Source: Phycisphaerales bacterium
GTDB taxonomy: Bacteria; Planctomycetota; Phycisphaerae; UBA1845
Assembly (NCBI GenBank): GCA_013140575.1
Contig: JABFSN010000027.1
Location: 1 to 43,064 of the forward strand
Length of the DNA: 43,064 nt
Reading direction: 5' to 3'
A program made the position numbers and the translations under genes. The notes beneath the pieces were generated by a model. That model did not search any database, had not been told where the DNA came from, and saw nothing but the letters and a program-made list of their open reading frames with translations. This document shows positions 16,183 to 28,800 of this stretch, in pieces. How positions within the stretch are numbered: position 1 is the stretch's first letter; every line of letters starts with the position of its first letter.

Positions 16183-16500
16183 CAGGCCTGCGGCGCGGGT
16201 CCCTGTCGGCCGTCGCTCAACCTCCGGGAGACGGGCGGAGCGAGCTTGGCGACTGCCGACAGGGTGCGACGTAGGCCGGGCCTGCGGACGGGTTCCCCGA
16301 GGCCTGAGCCTTAGGCGCGAGGGATGGTCCGAAATGAAGTGATCATCGGTTGGTCGCAGCGGCAACGGGTTCGTGTGGCAAAAATCCCGCTCCGCGAAAA
16401 CACGGTTGTAAAAGGGCATCCCAACGCTCGGTCGTGATTCCGCGCAGCCTCCAGGCCATAGAACCCGCGCAGGCGAACACGTCCGCCGCATCGCGGAGTC
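16183..16500 (+). repeat. Structured repeat, copy A
   Basis: The segment starting CAGGCCTGCGGCGC shares patches of clear similarity with 33142-33490. Examples are the start, GGGAGACG, GACAGGGTGCGA-GTAGGCC, AACACGGTTGT and ACACGT-CGCCGC, in the same order and orientation. A 9-bp stem CCTGTCGGC/GCCGACAGG (16202-16210 with 16255-16263) is visible, with TCGCTC/GAGCGA inside. The copies are diverged (roughly two thirds identical by eye). It may be a structured RNA, part of an att region or a decayed mobile element. The right boundary is approximate. Between the HTH pseudogene and this repeat I see nothing else. Confidence 0.6.
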
Positions 16501-16590
16501 CAATGAAAGTACAGAGGAATCGTGGTTTGTGCGCGTTCTTTGGTCCGGTTGAATTCGCTGTATTCCCCGCCGTGGCGACGGTTCTCCGGT

Positions 16591-16613
16591 TGTGGAGGCG
16601 AGGGGAATCGAAG
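16591..16613 (-). other. Degenerate tmRNA/tRNA 3'-end-like segment
   Basis: On the minus strand this reads CTTCGATTCCCCTCGCCTCCACA, close to the T-loop, T-stem and acceptor end of many tmRNA (ssrA) genes. The 5' T-stem strand is not matched here, so it is not a working RNA gene. A related segment occurs at 35648-35670. The ssrA 3' end is a common integration target, so this may be an old attachment site. Confidence 0.4.
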
Positions 16614-16819
16614 ATTGTTCGAGCCTTTCGGTAACGTGTTGTGAATGAAGGACTTGCGAATCCGCAAATTCTCCAAGCGAGGGGTGTGACCCTCCCAGGT
16701 CCGCGTGCAAAAACGGGGACGAAACGAGAACCGAAGGCCAGCCTCACAAGGGCAGGTCAGGGTCGTTCTTCACGAGACAGCAGGCTGAACCGGGGTCGGT
16801 CATAAGCGACGAAGAAACT

Positions 16820-19800
16820 TCAAGCACCGGCTGTCTCAATTGGGGAGCGTGTGCTTTCGATCCAGGGGTCGTCGAGGGTCTCCCTGCGGTTTCGTGGGCC
16901 AAATAGAGAATAGAGTGCCGGAAGCACAAGTAAGGTCAAAAGATTGTCCGTGATCACGCCACCGATGACGACGGTAGCGAGCGGTCTCTGTACCTCTGCG
17001 CCGATACCCGTGTTGAGGGCCATTGGCACAAAACCAAGGGCGGCGACGAGCCCGGTCATCAGAATCGGGCGCAAGCGGATGAGACGAGCTTCTTCGATGG
17101 CTTGGTTCAGCTCCGCGCCGGCGGCCCACCGCTGCTTGATCGTCGAAACCAGGACGAGTCCGGTGAGCACGGACACGCCCGATACGGCGATGAAGCCAAT
17201 TCCCGCCGAAATGGTAAACGGCATTTCCCGCAGCCACAGCGCGATGACGCCACCGAGCGCGGCAAAGGGCGCCCCGGTGAAGACGATTAACGAATCACGC
17301 ACCGAATTCGTGCTCAGGTAAAGCAGAATGAAGATCAACGCCAGGGCAACTGGGATCACGATCAACAAACGCGTCGAAGCGCGGATGAGGTTTTCGTACT
17401 GACCTCCGAACTGGAAGAAATACCCTGCCGGCAGTTTGACTTTCTCTTCAATCTCGCGCCGGGCCTCCGCAACAAAACCGCCCAGATCACGACCTCGAAC
17501 GTTGGTTTGCACAACGATCCTGCGCTTGGCCCACTCGCGGTTGATCGCAGACGGGCCCTCGATCTGTTGCACGCGAGCAAGGCGACCAATCGGAACCCTT
17601 TGTCCATCGGGGGCGGGTAGGAGGATGTTGGCAACGGCCTCAGGATCTCTACGGTAACGCTCGGGCAAGCGAACCACGAGGTCAAAACGTTGTTGCCCCT
17701 GACGGACCTGCCCCACGGGAATACCGCCGATCGCCTCAATGATTTCGAGTACGTGCTTCGCGGCGATCCCGTGGCGGGCGACAGCCGTCTGGTTCACCTT
17801 GACCTCAACGACCGGCAAACCGGTCAATTGTTCCGCCGACACATCCTCCGCCCCGGAGAGCCCTACCAGGACTTCCCGAACCTCGGCCGCTTTTTCTCGG
17901 AGAGTTTTGAGATCATCCCCGAAAATCTTGACGCCCAAATCGGAGCGGACTCCGGCGATCATCTCATTCATCCGCATCTCGATCGGTTGCGTAAAGCTGA
18001 TGTTCTGGCCTGGGAAGCCAAACAACTCCGCGTCCATCAACGCGGCCAGTTCCGTTTGTGTGGCGGCGCGTTTCCATTGTTCGCGCGGGGTCAGCGTTAC
18101 GAAGACGTCGGTTACCTCCAGCCCCATCGGATCGGTAGAAACTTCCGGCGTACCGGTTCGGCTCCACACGTCGCGAATCTCGTCGGGGAAGCGTTCCAAG
18201 AGGAACTTCTCAATCTGGGTGTTGTAGCGCATTGTCTCTTCGAGGGAAATTCCGGAAAGCCGAACGGCGTTGAAGACGATTGCCATCTCGTACAGCCGGG
18301 GCACGAATTCACTCCCCAGCCGGGTCGCAAGGAACGTGCCCCAGGTGAGGATTGCGCCGCACACAATGAGCGTGCCGACTCGAAAGCGAAGGGCGAGCTT
18401 AAGCAGTGGCCGGTACAACCACTGCGCTCCTCGTACGACCAGGTTTTCACGTTCCTTGATATTTCGAATCAGAAGCAGACTCGAAAGAACGGGTGTCAGC
18501 GTGAGGGAAAAAATCAGGGAGCTAAGCAACGCGAAGATGACTGTCAGAGCCATGGGACGGAAAAGTTTGCCCTCGATTCCTTCCAACAGGAGGATGGGCA
18601 GGTAAACGACCATAATGATCAGTTCGCCGAACATGGTTGGCTTGCGAACTTCAATGGCCGCGTCGCGGACGATTTCGACGATCGACCGATTGTCCCGCTT
18701 GTGTCCAAGCTTGCGAACACTGTTCTCGACGCTGATGACGGAGCTATCTACTACGAGACCAAAGTCGATGGCGCCGAGGCTTAGCAGGCTGGCGGCAATT
18801 CCAACGTGAAGCATCCAGTTGAACGCGAAAAGCATCGCGAGAGGAATCGCTAGAACGACAATCAAGCCGGCCCGCAAGTTCCCCAGGAAGATGAAGAGTA
18901 CGGCAACCACCAGCAAGGCACCCTCCACGAGGTTTCGTTCCACCGTGGCGATGACCTTGTCAACCAGTTCCGTTCGCTCGTAAACGACCTTGACTTCGAC
19001 ATCGGATGGCAGCGACTTGCGGACTTCAGCGAGGCGCTCTTCCAATCTACGCGTGACGACGTGCGCGTTCTCGCCCATGAGCATGAAACCAAGCCCATGG
19101 ACCACTTCGCCTCGGCCGTTGGCGGTCACGCCGCCGCGACGAAGTTCATGGCCTTCGCGTACATCGGCCACGTCGTGAACATGGATGGGGACACCGTCAT
19201 GTGCGACGATGACGACATTGCCTATTTCCTCTTCGTTCGTGGTCAGACTTACGCCTTGAACCAGGTGCAGCTCTCCTCCGCGCGAGATGTTCCCACCGCC
19301 CACGCTGAGGTTGTTCTCTTCCAGCGCTGCCAGTACGTGGTCAAGAGTCAGTTCGTATTTGATCAGCCGGTCGGGATCAGCGAGTACATGATATTGCTTG
19401 CGTTCACCACCCCAGGTGTTGATCTCCGCGACGCCGGAAACGGATTGGAGTTGGGGGCGGATGACCCAATCTTGCAGCGTCGTGAGCTCCGAAAGGCTGC
19501 GCGTTGGGCTAGTGATGATGTAATGGAAGATTTCGCCGAGGCCGGTGGAGATCGGACCCAACTCGGGCTTCTCAACGCCGACGGGAAGTTCAACGCCGCC
19601 CAGCCGCTCGGCGACCATTTGTCGGGCGAGGTACACACTCGTTCCGTCCTCGAAAATGGTGCTTACCTGGCCGAAACCGAATTTCGAGACCGAGCGAATT
19701 TCAGTGAGTTTCGGCAGGCCACCCAGGGCTCGCTCGACGGGGAGCGTCACCTGCTGCTCGATCTCGACGGGTGAAAGCGCCGGCGCTACTGTGTTGACCT

Positions 19801-19942
19801 GCACCATGACCGGAGTCGTATCGGGAAAAGCGTCGATGGGGAGCTTGGACATGGCGAACACGCCCAGCCCCACCATCACCAGGGACAGTACGACAACCAG
19901 AAAGCGGTTGCGGAGCGACCAGGTGATAATCCAGTTGAGCAT
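16820..19942 (-). CDS. czcA: CzcA-like HME-RND heavy-metal efflux pump (first)
   Basis: The product is 1040 aa, the normal size of an HME-RND inner-membrane pump. It starts MLNWIITWSLRNRFLVVV; the ATG at 19942 follows GAGG. The N-terminal helix is followed by the periplasmic entry LPIDAFPDTTPVMVQVNT. The fourth membrane helix carries GAIDFGLVVDSSVISVEN, with the two Asp and the Glu of the proton relay. The DFG form is typical of divalent-cation (Zn/Co/Cd) pumps rather than the CusA Cu/Ag type. It exports metal across both membranes with its adaptor and an outer-membrane channel. The adaptor gene lies 17 bases upstream; no own TolC gene is present, so it may share the one at 30.9-32.4 kb. Confidence 0.93.
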   Translation of the reverse strand: MLNWIITWSLRNRFLVVVLSLVMVGLGVFAMSKLPIDAFPDTTPVMVQVNTVAPALSPVEIEQQVTLPVERALGGLPKLTEIRSVSKFGFGQVSTIFEDGTSVYLARQMVAERLGGVELPVGVEKPELGPISTGLGEIFHYIITSPTRSLSELTTLQDWVIRPQLQSVSGVAEINTWGGERKQYHVLADPDRLIKYELTLDHVLAALEENNLSVGGGNISRGGELHLVQGVSLTTNEEEIGNVVIVAHDGVPIHVHDVADVREGHELRRGGVTANGRGEVVHGLGFMLMGENAHVVTRRLEERLAEVRKSLPSDVEVKVVYERTELVDKVIATVERNLVEGALLVVAVLFIFLGNLRAGLIVVLAIPLAMLFAFNWMLHVGIAASLLSLGAIDFGLVVDSSVISVENSVRKLGHKRDNRSIVEIVRDAAIEVRKPTMFGELIIMVVYLPILLLEGIEGKLFRPMALTVIFALLSSLIFSLTLTPVLSSLLLIRNIKERENLVVRGAQWLYRPLLKLALRFRVGTLIVCGAILTWGTFLATRLGSEFVPRLYEMAIVFNAVRLSGISLEETMRYNTQIEKFLLERFPDEIRDVWSRTGTPEVSTDPMGLEVTDVFVTLTPREQWKRAATQTELAALMDAELFGFPGQNISFTQPIEMRMNEMIAGVRSDLGVKIFGDDLKTLREKAAEVREVLVGLSGAEDVSAEQLTGLPVVEVKVNQTAVARHGIAAKHVLEIIEAIGGIPVGQVRQGQQRFDLVVRLPERYRRDPEAVANILLPAPDGQRVPIGRLARVQQIEGPSAINREWAKRRIVVQTNVRGRDLGGFVAEARREIEEKVKLPAGYFFQFGGQYENLIRASTRLLIVIPVALALIFILLYLSTNSVRDSLIVFTGAPFAALGGVIALWLREMPFTISAGIGFIAVSGVSVLTGLVLVSTIKQRWAAGAELNQAIEEARLIRLRPILMTGLVAALGFVPMALNTGIGAEVQRPLATVVIGGVITDNLLTLLVLPALYSLFGPRNRRETLDDPWIESTRSPIETAGA

Positions 19943-19959
19943 CGGGAATCCTCGCGGGG

Positions 19960-21708
19960 TTACTTTTTCTTCTTGATGTCGTCGGGACAGCACCCGGCGC
20001 CGATTTCACCCTTGAGGATCTCGGTCTTGAGCAGGAAACTGCCGGCGACCACAACCCGCTCCCCTTCACGCACGCCGTCACGCACCTCGAAGAGATCCTC
20101 GTTGGCCAGGCCGAGGCGAACCTTGCGCGGTTCAAACGTGGTGTCATTCTCTTTTACGAATACCATATTGCAGCAGCCATCCCATTGCACGGCCTCCTTC
20201 GGTACCACGAGCGCCTGCTCGTTGTCTCGGACCTGAACATGTGCCTGGCCGAACATGTTCGCTTTGAGCATGCCCTCCGGGTTTACGAATTCCGCCCGGG
20301 CCTTGAGTGTACGCGTTCTGGGATCGATCTTCGTGCTGACCCATGCGATCTGCCCCGCGAACGAATCGCCCTCGAACCCTTCGAGTTGAAGCGTGACCCG
20401 CATGCCGACTCGAAGCTGTACTCGCGGCTCCGCCAAATCAAGCATGGCCCACATCCGCGCAGTATCAGCCACGCTAAAGAGCATCCGCGACGTCTCGACG
20501 GTTTCACCGATGACGGCGGTTCGCTCCACGACTTCGCCATCGAAAGGAGCCGTTAGCGACAACAGCGACGACGTATCGCTCGTTTCCCTGAGGTAGGCGA
20601 CTTCCTCTTCGGAAAGCCCCAACAAGCGGAGCTTCTGTGCTGCCAGTGATTCTGCGATTCTGGCTTCCGTGAGTCTGTTTTCGATCTCCTGCACGTCTCG
20701 CAGAGGCGATAGCCCGGTTTTCCCCAACGCGGACTCACGCTCAAAGCTCTTGGTCTGAAGGGCAACCGAGGACATGGCCTGGAGCAAGTCGGACTTGGCC
20801 GCCGCTAGTTCAGGCGAATCAATAACCGCCAGCACATTCCCTTGGGCCACCTTCGCGCCTAGATCGACCCGCACTCCACGGACGACCCCGGGCACTCGCG
20901 ACGATAGTTGCGCGAATCGGTTCCCGTCGTAGGCAATTTCGGCATTGCACGTAACGGAATACGTCAAAGGCTGACGGGCGACCTCGAAGAAGGTCAACCC
21001 GGTGCGCCTGGCCATGTCCGCAGAGACGAGCCGAACCGTCGCCTTGTCGTTCGTGCAGGCGGGAGAAGGGGGGCGTTGGCTTCGCGGCATCGCCGCGTAC
21101 TTCTGGTTGAAGTCGGTTGAAATGCGTTCGCGAAGGGTTGCGTTGCACTTCATGCATTGTGACTCCGGCACCTCGTGCTCGGCGCACCAGTCACCTGCCT
21201 TCTTAAAGGATTCGACCAGCGCCGGATTGCATCGCGTGCAGACAGATTTGGGAATGCCGTGTGCCTCGCACGCCTCACCACCGGCTCCCGTACTCGAGTC
21301 GGGAATGACGGGGAATGCTCCGTGTGGCTCGTCCCCCGGTGGAGCGTTGCCCGAGCCTTTGTCGCCGGGTTTGAGCCTCTCCCATCGCTCCTTCACTTCG
21401 GGATGACATTGGACGCATTGAGTCTCGGGCAGCCCATGCTCCTTGCACCAATCGCCCGCCGACTTGAACTTCTCAATGAGTGATTCATCGCAACGGGTAC
21501 ACACCGACTCGGGAACTCCATGCCCCGTGCACCAGCCCTTCGATAGGTCCGGCGATAACGGGCTTGTGTCCGGTCCGAATGCAGCGGCGCTCTTTCCGGC
21601 TGCGGCCGGCGGTTTCGCGGACTGAGGCTCCTCGCTCTTCTTGCACCCGGTAACGGAGATAATCGCCGCAGCCAACAGCAGCGGTGTAGGGATGTAGATT
21701 GTTCTCAT
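19960..21708 (-). CDS. czcB: RND periplasmic adaptor with four N-terminal CxxHx6CxxC motifs
   Basis: This 582-aa lipoprotein (lipobox VTGC, Cys22) has an unusual N-terminal extension. Four copies of C-x2-H-x6-C-x2-C occur at Cys60, Cys88, Cys147 and Cys175, arranged as two pairs 28 residues apart (GHGVPESVCTRC, EHGLPETQCVQC and so on). From about 215 the usual adaptor parts follow: a beta-barrel/lipoyl half (LSSRVPGVVRGVRVDLGAKV), a helical hairpin, the second lipoyl half (LTAPFDGEVVERTAVIGETV) and the C-terminal domain ending GCCPDDIKKKK. The Cys/His units should bind metal and may deliver it to the pump; haem is unlikely since only one CxxCH occurs. AGGAA precedes the start. Confidence 0.92.
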   Translation of the reverse strand: MRTIYIPTPLLLAAAIISVTGCKKSEEPQSAKPPAAAGKSAAAFGPDTSPLSPDLSKGWCTGHGVPESVCTRCDESLIEKFKSAGDWCKEHGLPETQCVQCHPEVKERWERLKPGDKGSGNAPPGDEPHGAFPVIPDSSTGAGGEACEAHGIPKSVCTRCNPALVESFKKAGDWCAEHEVPESQCMKCNATLRERISTDFNQKYAAMPRSQRPPSPACTNDKATVRLVSADMARRTGLTFFEVARQPLTYSVTCNAEIAYDGNRFAQLSSRVPGVVRGVRVDLGAKVAQGNVLAVIDSPELAAAKSDLLQAMSSVALQTKSFERESALGKTGLSPLRDVQEIENRLTEARIAESLAAQKLRLLGLSEEEVAYLRETSDTSSLLSLTAPFDGEVVERTAVIGETVETSRMLFSVADTARMWAMLDLAEPRVQLRVGMRVTLQLEGFEGDSFAGQIAWVSTKIDPRTRTLKARAEFVNPEGMLKANMFGQAHVQVRDNEQALVVPKEAVQWDGCCNMVFVKENDTTFEPRKVRLGLANEDLFEVRDGVREGERVVVAGSFLLKTEILKGEIGAGCCPDDIKKKK

Positions 21709-21852
21709 GAGTTATTCCTCAATGATTCTGCCAGTCGACAGGCGTCGGCGCGTTGTGCGACATGCCAGCGAAATTGTACTGGAAAACGAAATTCGCCACC
21801 GATCGGCGAAACGCCGGGCGGGCGAAGCCAAACGACGCGCGGTAACGCCGGA

Positions 21853-22215
21853 TCAAATCAGCAAAGGAAAAACGCGGCACGCTTCGGGCGTGAAAAATGG
21901 AATGTCGGACAGGCGTTGAGCTACACCGCTTTGCAGGACCAAGGCGGCGTGGCATCTAAGTGGCTGAACGAAGCACGCGACCTGCAAGGGCTCTGTTTTT
22001 TGCACGAAGACACCATGCGCCGAGCAGAAGCAACGGTCGGGCGCATCCCCCTGGGGGACAGCGGGCCCATCCGCTTCACCTTCCCCTGTGCGGCCGTGCC
22101 CGCAGCACGAAGCCGAAGCAGGCGCACGCTGGCTGGCTTCGGCTCGGATCCCGCAAAGGATGGGGCAAGCAAAGCCGACCCAGGCCATTAGAAAGTATGA
22201 AGGAGCCCTTCGCAT
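21853..22215 (-). CDS. Small exported Cys-rich protein
   Basis: The product is 120 aa from the ATG at 22215. It begins with a plausible signal peptide (MRRAPSYFLMAWVGFA, cleavage after AEA near residue 27). The mature part has Cys-Cys-Gly-His and CFCSAHG clusters and further single Cys residues, suggesting metal binding. It resembles in layout, not clearly in sequence, the exported Cys-rich protein at 32552-32911; both precede an efflux module on the minus strand. Ribosome binding sites are weak, and the ATG at 22188 is an alternative. No named family. Confidence 0.5.
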   Translation of the reverse strand: MRRAPSYFLMAWVGFACPILCGIRAEASQRAPASASCCGHGRTGEGEADGPAVPQGDAPDRCFCSAHGVFVQKTEPLQVACFVQPLRCHAALVLQSGVAQRLSDIPFFTPEACRVFPLLI

Positions 22216-22296
22216 CGTCGATACAAGGATAGGGCCGTGACCGTGGTTGTCAATGTCATCGTGTTTCGTGCCGTTGACGACGTTCCCAGCGTGGGG

Positions 22297-22724
22297 TCAC
22301 TCTTTCGTAACTGTACCCCACGAGAGCTTTACGACGCTGCCGCTTGCGGGGACAAGCGGAAGTTCAACCGAAAAACGACCTCCGCCCCCTGGGAGCTTCG
22401 ACGACAGGTGGTACGCGGTGCTTGCCTGGCCAAGTTCGGACTCGTCCGGCGACAAGACTGCAACGCGTACGGTGCCGTCCTGTTCCGCCGCCGAAGCAGC
22501 CTCGGCGATGATGCGACCATGAACCCGAAGGGATGCGCCGCGTATTTCCGCGTGCGCGTGAGGCAGCTTTGTTCCCACAGCGGTGTCGGTCACCAGCTTC
22601 AAGGTGCCGTCGTCGAACAGATCGCGGTGACGAGGTCGAAGCACAAACCAGCCGGCGACCATCGCAACCTGGAGGATCAGGAGCACAGCCACGATCCAGC
22701 TCATGCGTTTTTCGGTCCGCCTTT

Positions 22725-22728
<4 letters not shown>
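22297..22728 (-). CDS. Membrane-anchored small protein coupled to the P-type ATPase
   Basis: The start ATG at 22728 overlaps the stop of the P-type ATPase gene (ATGA), so translation is coupled. The 143-aa product starts MKRRTEKRMSWIVAV and has one N-terminal membrane helix (about residues 9-28). An outside domain of about 110 residues follows, probably beta-rich (GTLKLVTD, HAEIRGASLRVHGRI, GTVRVAVLSPDES, GRFSVELPLVP). I do not recognise the family. Its mature part resembles in composition the lipoprotein upstream of the ATPase. An accessory role in metal export is inferred from position. Confidence 0.6.
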
Positions 22729-24917
<2,189 letters not shown>

Positions 24918-24942
24918 GAGTCACGCATTTGAAACACGCTCA

Positions 24943-25386
24943 TCACTTTCGGCGAGTTTCAGGCACCGACCGGTCGTGTATGATCCGCACCGACGCTGGC
25001 GATGATGGGATGGGAAGTCGTGCCGCAAAGGCTGCATGGCGAATACGTGAGCTCCGCAGCGGCCGGCCGACTTCCACGCGGTCCTCGGCCATGACGGTCG
25101 CGTCCGTCGCGAGTAGTTGAACACGGACATGACCCGGCTCGATGAACCGCTTGACGTAGCCGTGAATAACCACTTTGTCGACCGCGTGTTCCACGTGAAC
25201 ATCTCTGTAGTAGCCTCGGTCGGCGGGGACCAGCTCGAGGCCGAGTAATCCGGAATCGGTGATAGTGGGAGCGGCAATGCGGCATCCACCAAGCGAGAAA
25301 CACCCGGCTAGGGCAGCCAAAGCAATGGAGCGGCACAGCCGTTGCCAGGCGATTGTCAGGAGTGGCGGGGACATTCGTCGAACCAT
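24943..25386 (-). CDS. Putative lipoprotein of the metal cluster
   Basis: From the ATG at 25386 (or 25374) the product is about 147 aa with a signal sequence and a lipobox near FSLGGC. The mature domain of about 115 residues includes GLLGLELVPADRGYYRDV and KVVIHGYVKRFIEPGHVRVQLL, a pattern of alternating strands that suggests a beta-sandwich. No named family is recognised. It lies 25 bases before the P-type ATPase gene and 97 after the His-rich protein gene in one direction. Periplasmic help in metal handling is a guess from position. The start codon is uncertain because the SD is weak. Confidence 0.5.
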   Translation of the reverse strand: MVRRMSPPLLTIAWQRLCRSIALAALAGCFSLGGCRIAAPTITDSGLLGLELVPADRGYYRDVHVEHAVDKVVIHGYVKRFIEPGHVRVQLLATDATVMAEDRVEVGRPLRSSRIRHAAFAARLPIPSSPASVRIIHDRSVPETRRK

Positions 25387-25483
25387 CTCATCTTGTTGTG
25401 GCCTGCACGGGTTGCAGGGTGGTCGCAACCGCCCGGTGACGGCCGGACGGTTGCGCCGCTGTGTAGCACCTGCAAACGAATCC

Positions 25484-25762
25484 TTATGGTTTTTTCGTGC
25501 CGTGGTCGTGGCCGTCGCCCTCCTTGTGATCGTGGCCCTCATGATCCCCATGCGCCTTGCACTCGCCGTGTCCGACACAGCGTAGATTCGTGCCTTCTCG
25601 CACCCAGAGGTGCGCATCATCGCCTTCGCCGGTCACAAAATACTGCGTCTCGCTCTTGACCGGCTGAGCTCCAGTTTGGGCCAGTAGACTCCCGCCGACC
25701 GCTGCAAGACCGATGCCCATTGCGAGACCGACGATAAACCCAAATCGATTCGAACCCTTCAT
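25484..25762 (-). CDS. Small exported His-rich protein
   Basis: The product is 92 aa and starts MKGSNRFGFIVGLAMGIG, a signal peptide or N-terminal anchor ending about residue 30 (LLAQTG). The middle holds TQYFVTGEGDDAHLWVREGTN followed by one CVGHGEC pair. The last 25 residues are very rich in His, Asp and Gly (HGDHEGHDHKEG and on), a likely Zn/Co/Ni-binding tail. It lies between the CzcA-like pump at 25.8-29.3 kb and the lipoprotein/ATPase pair. It probably buffers metal in the periplasm. Confidence 0.7.
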   Translation of the reverse strand: MKGSNRFGFIVGLAMGIGLAAVGGSLLAQTGAQPVKSETQYFVTGEGDDAHLWVREGTNLRCVGHGECKAHGDHEGHDHKEGDGHDHGTKKP

Positions 25763-25832
25763 ACATCACTCCTTGTTCAAGTAGGAACACATGTCGCCTG
25801 CTTGCAGGCCGCCGAACACGCGTCGGCGAAAA

Positions 25833-28800
25833 CTATCCAAATCTTCCTCGCTCAGGGGACGATTCAGCCGATGTGGCTCCAGTTGCCAAGATTGCGTCTC
25901 CAACCGCTTCCCATGCCTCTGGTTGAGGTTGCGGTCGGCCGCTTGGATGCTTTCCGGTGAAGATGCGATAGAGCGCGGGGAGCACGACGAGAGTAAGCAA
26001 TGTGCTGGAGATCAAACCGCCGATGACCACAGTTGCGAGCGGACGCTGAACCTCGGCGCCCGTGCCCGTTGCAAGCGCCATGGGAACAAAACCGAGCGAG
26101 GCAACCAGTGCCGTCATAAGCACAGGTCGTAGACGAGTGAGTGAACCATGAATAATGGCATGCTCGACTGGTTCACCTCGATCTCGAAGCTGGTTGATGA
26201 AGATGATCATCACCAGCCCGTTAAGCACGGCGACGCCGGATAGCGCGATGAAGCCTACCGCCGCCGAAATAGAGAACGGCATATCTCGCATCCACAATGC
26301 GACTACGCCGCCGGTGAGTCCCAACGGAACGGCGCTGAAGACAAGAAGCGAGTACTTGACGCTCTTGAACGTAGCAAAAAGCAGGAGAAAAATGAGTAAA
26401 AAACACACCGGTACGACAACGGTGAGTCGTTGCTTGGCGGCCACAAGGTTCTCGTAGGTGCCGCCCCAGACCAGCCAGCCGCCCGGCGGCAGTTTGACGT
26501 TCGCTACTTTGGCCTGGGCTTCCTGCACAAACGACCCCAGGTCGCGGCCGCGCACGTTGCTTTGAACCACAATGCGTCGTTTACCGTTCTCTCGGCTGAT
26601 TTGGTTGGTGCCTTCCGCGATTGACACATTGGCGATATGACTTAAAGGAATAAAGCCGATCTCCGTTCGCTCCGACGCGCCCCCAAACCGGGGGCTGTCG
26701 GAAACCAACTGAATGGTTGGTTCAGATTCCTCGCTCCGTGGCAAGGGGATGGGCAGCGTTTCTAGTGTTCCAAGTTTGCCGCGAAGCGCCTCGGGGAGAC
26801 GGACAACCAAATCGAAGCGGCGATCGCCTTCAAAGACCAGCCCAGCTTCCCGACCGCCCATCGCGGCCGCGACGACATCCTGTACATCCGCCATGCTCAA
26901 TCCATATCGGGCGACCGCGGCGCGATCGATGTCCACGGTGAGGACGGGCAATCCCGTGGTCTGTTCGACCTTGGCATCGGCGGCCCCCCGAATGCCTTGG
27001 AGCACGCCAAGGATCTCCTCTGCCGTGCGGCGCATGGCATCGAAGTCGTCGCCGTAAACTTTGATGGCTACGTCGCCGCGCACACCGGCGATCAATTCGT
27101 TGAAGCGCATTTGGATGGGCTGGGTGAACTCATAGTTGTTGCCGGGCACGGTCCCGACCGTAAGTTCGATCAGCTTGATGAGCTTACCCTTGTGGCCTTC
27201 CGTCTTGATCTCACCATGCCCATGGCCGTCCTCATGCGCATGCTCGGTATGCTCGTCGCCCCCGTGTGAACCCATTTTTTCAATTTCCTCCGTCTTTTCT
27301 GCCAGGAGCTTGTCGAGTTCGGCTTCGCTGCGCCACTGTCCCTGCGGCTTAAGAATCATGAAGGTGTCGGAAACGTTCGGCGGCATCGGATCTGAAGCAA
27401 GCTCCGCAGTCCCGGTTTTTGAGTAGACAAAAGCCACTTCCGGAAATGCGGAGACGGTTCGCTCTACGTCGAACTGCATGGTCTGTGACTGCGTGATCCC
27501 GGTGGAGGGGATGCGCATGGCGTGCATGGCGATGTCTTTTTCGTCTAATGTGGGAATAAACTCCTGGCCCAATGTAGTAAAGAGCAGGAGCGATCCGGCG
27601 AACGCGAGCACCGCTGCACCGACGACAAGGAATCGCACGCGCACCGCCCGGCGGACGACCGGCTCGTAAAATGCTTTCGCCCATCGCACGAGAAACATTT
27701 CAGTTTCCTTCACGCGCCCTCTGACCAGGATGGCGACCATGGCGGGAACGAATGTGAGAGATAGGATGAAGGCGCCGATCAACGCGAAGATCACAGTCAT
27801 GGCCATGGGGTGGAACATCTTCCCTTCCACACCCGTGAGCGCCAGGATCGGGAAATATACGGTGATGATGATCGCCTCCCCGAACGCGGTGGCTTGCCGA
27901 ACTTCCTTGCTTGCATCGAAGACCGTGTGAAGCCGTTCCTGCAGGGTCAACAATCTGCCTTTCTGATGTTGTTCCTCGGCCAATCGCCGGAGACAGTTCT
28001 CGACGATGATGACGGCGCCATCGACGATCAGACCGAAGTCGATCGCGCCTAGCGACATCAGATTGCCACTGATCTTTCCCTGCACCATGCCCGTTGCGGT
28101 CATGAGCATCGACAAGGGAATGGCCGCTGCGCAGATCATGGCGGCTCGGATGTTGCCCAGCATCAAGAGAAGAACAACGATGACGAGGATAGCGCCTTCA
28201 ACCAGATTCTTTTCGACGGTTTTGATCGTCGCGTCTACGAGCTTGGTGCGGTTAAGCACCGTTTTTGCGTGTATGCCGGTTGGTAAGCTGCGCTGAATTT
28301 CAGGCATCTTCTTGTCGACGGCGGCGGCGACGGTGCGGCTGTTCGCTCCCAGCAGCATGATGGCCGTGCCTACTACAACCTCTTCTCCGTTCTCACTGGC
28401 TGAGCCGGTTCGAAGCTCCCGCCCGATACCGACACCGTTCACTGGCACGATATCCCGCACATAGATAGGTACGCCGTTGCGGCTGCCGACCACGATGCTC
28501 TCAATTTGTTCGACGGATTCAATCCGCCCCGTCGCGCGGACAAGGTACGATTCGCCGTTATGTTCGATATAACCCGCCCCGGTGCTCACGTTGTTTCGCT
28601 CAAGTGCCTCAATCACATCGTGAAACGTAAGTCCGTATGAGACGAGCTTCATGGGATCAGGCTGAACGTGGTACTGCTTGACGTAGCCGCCGATGGCGTC
28701 GATGCCCGCCACTTCCTTCACGCCCTTAAGCTGCGGACGGATGATCCAATCCTGCACCTCTCGGAGATATGCGGCGCGCTCCAGATCATTCGCGAGCCGT

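Noticed and set aside
19960-21708. Multihaem cytochrome fused to the adaptor
   Set aside because: Only one of the four Cys motifs is CxxCH; the shared pattern is CxxHx6CxxC, more like a metal-binding unit.
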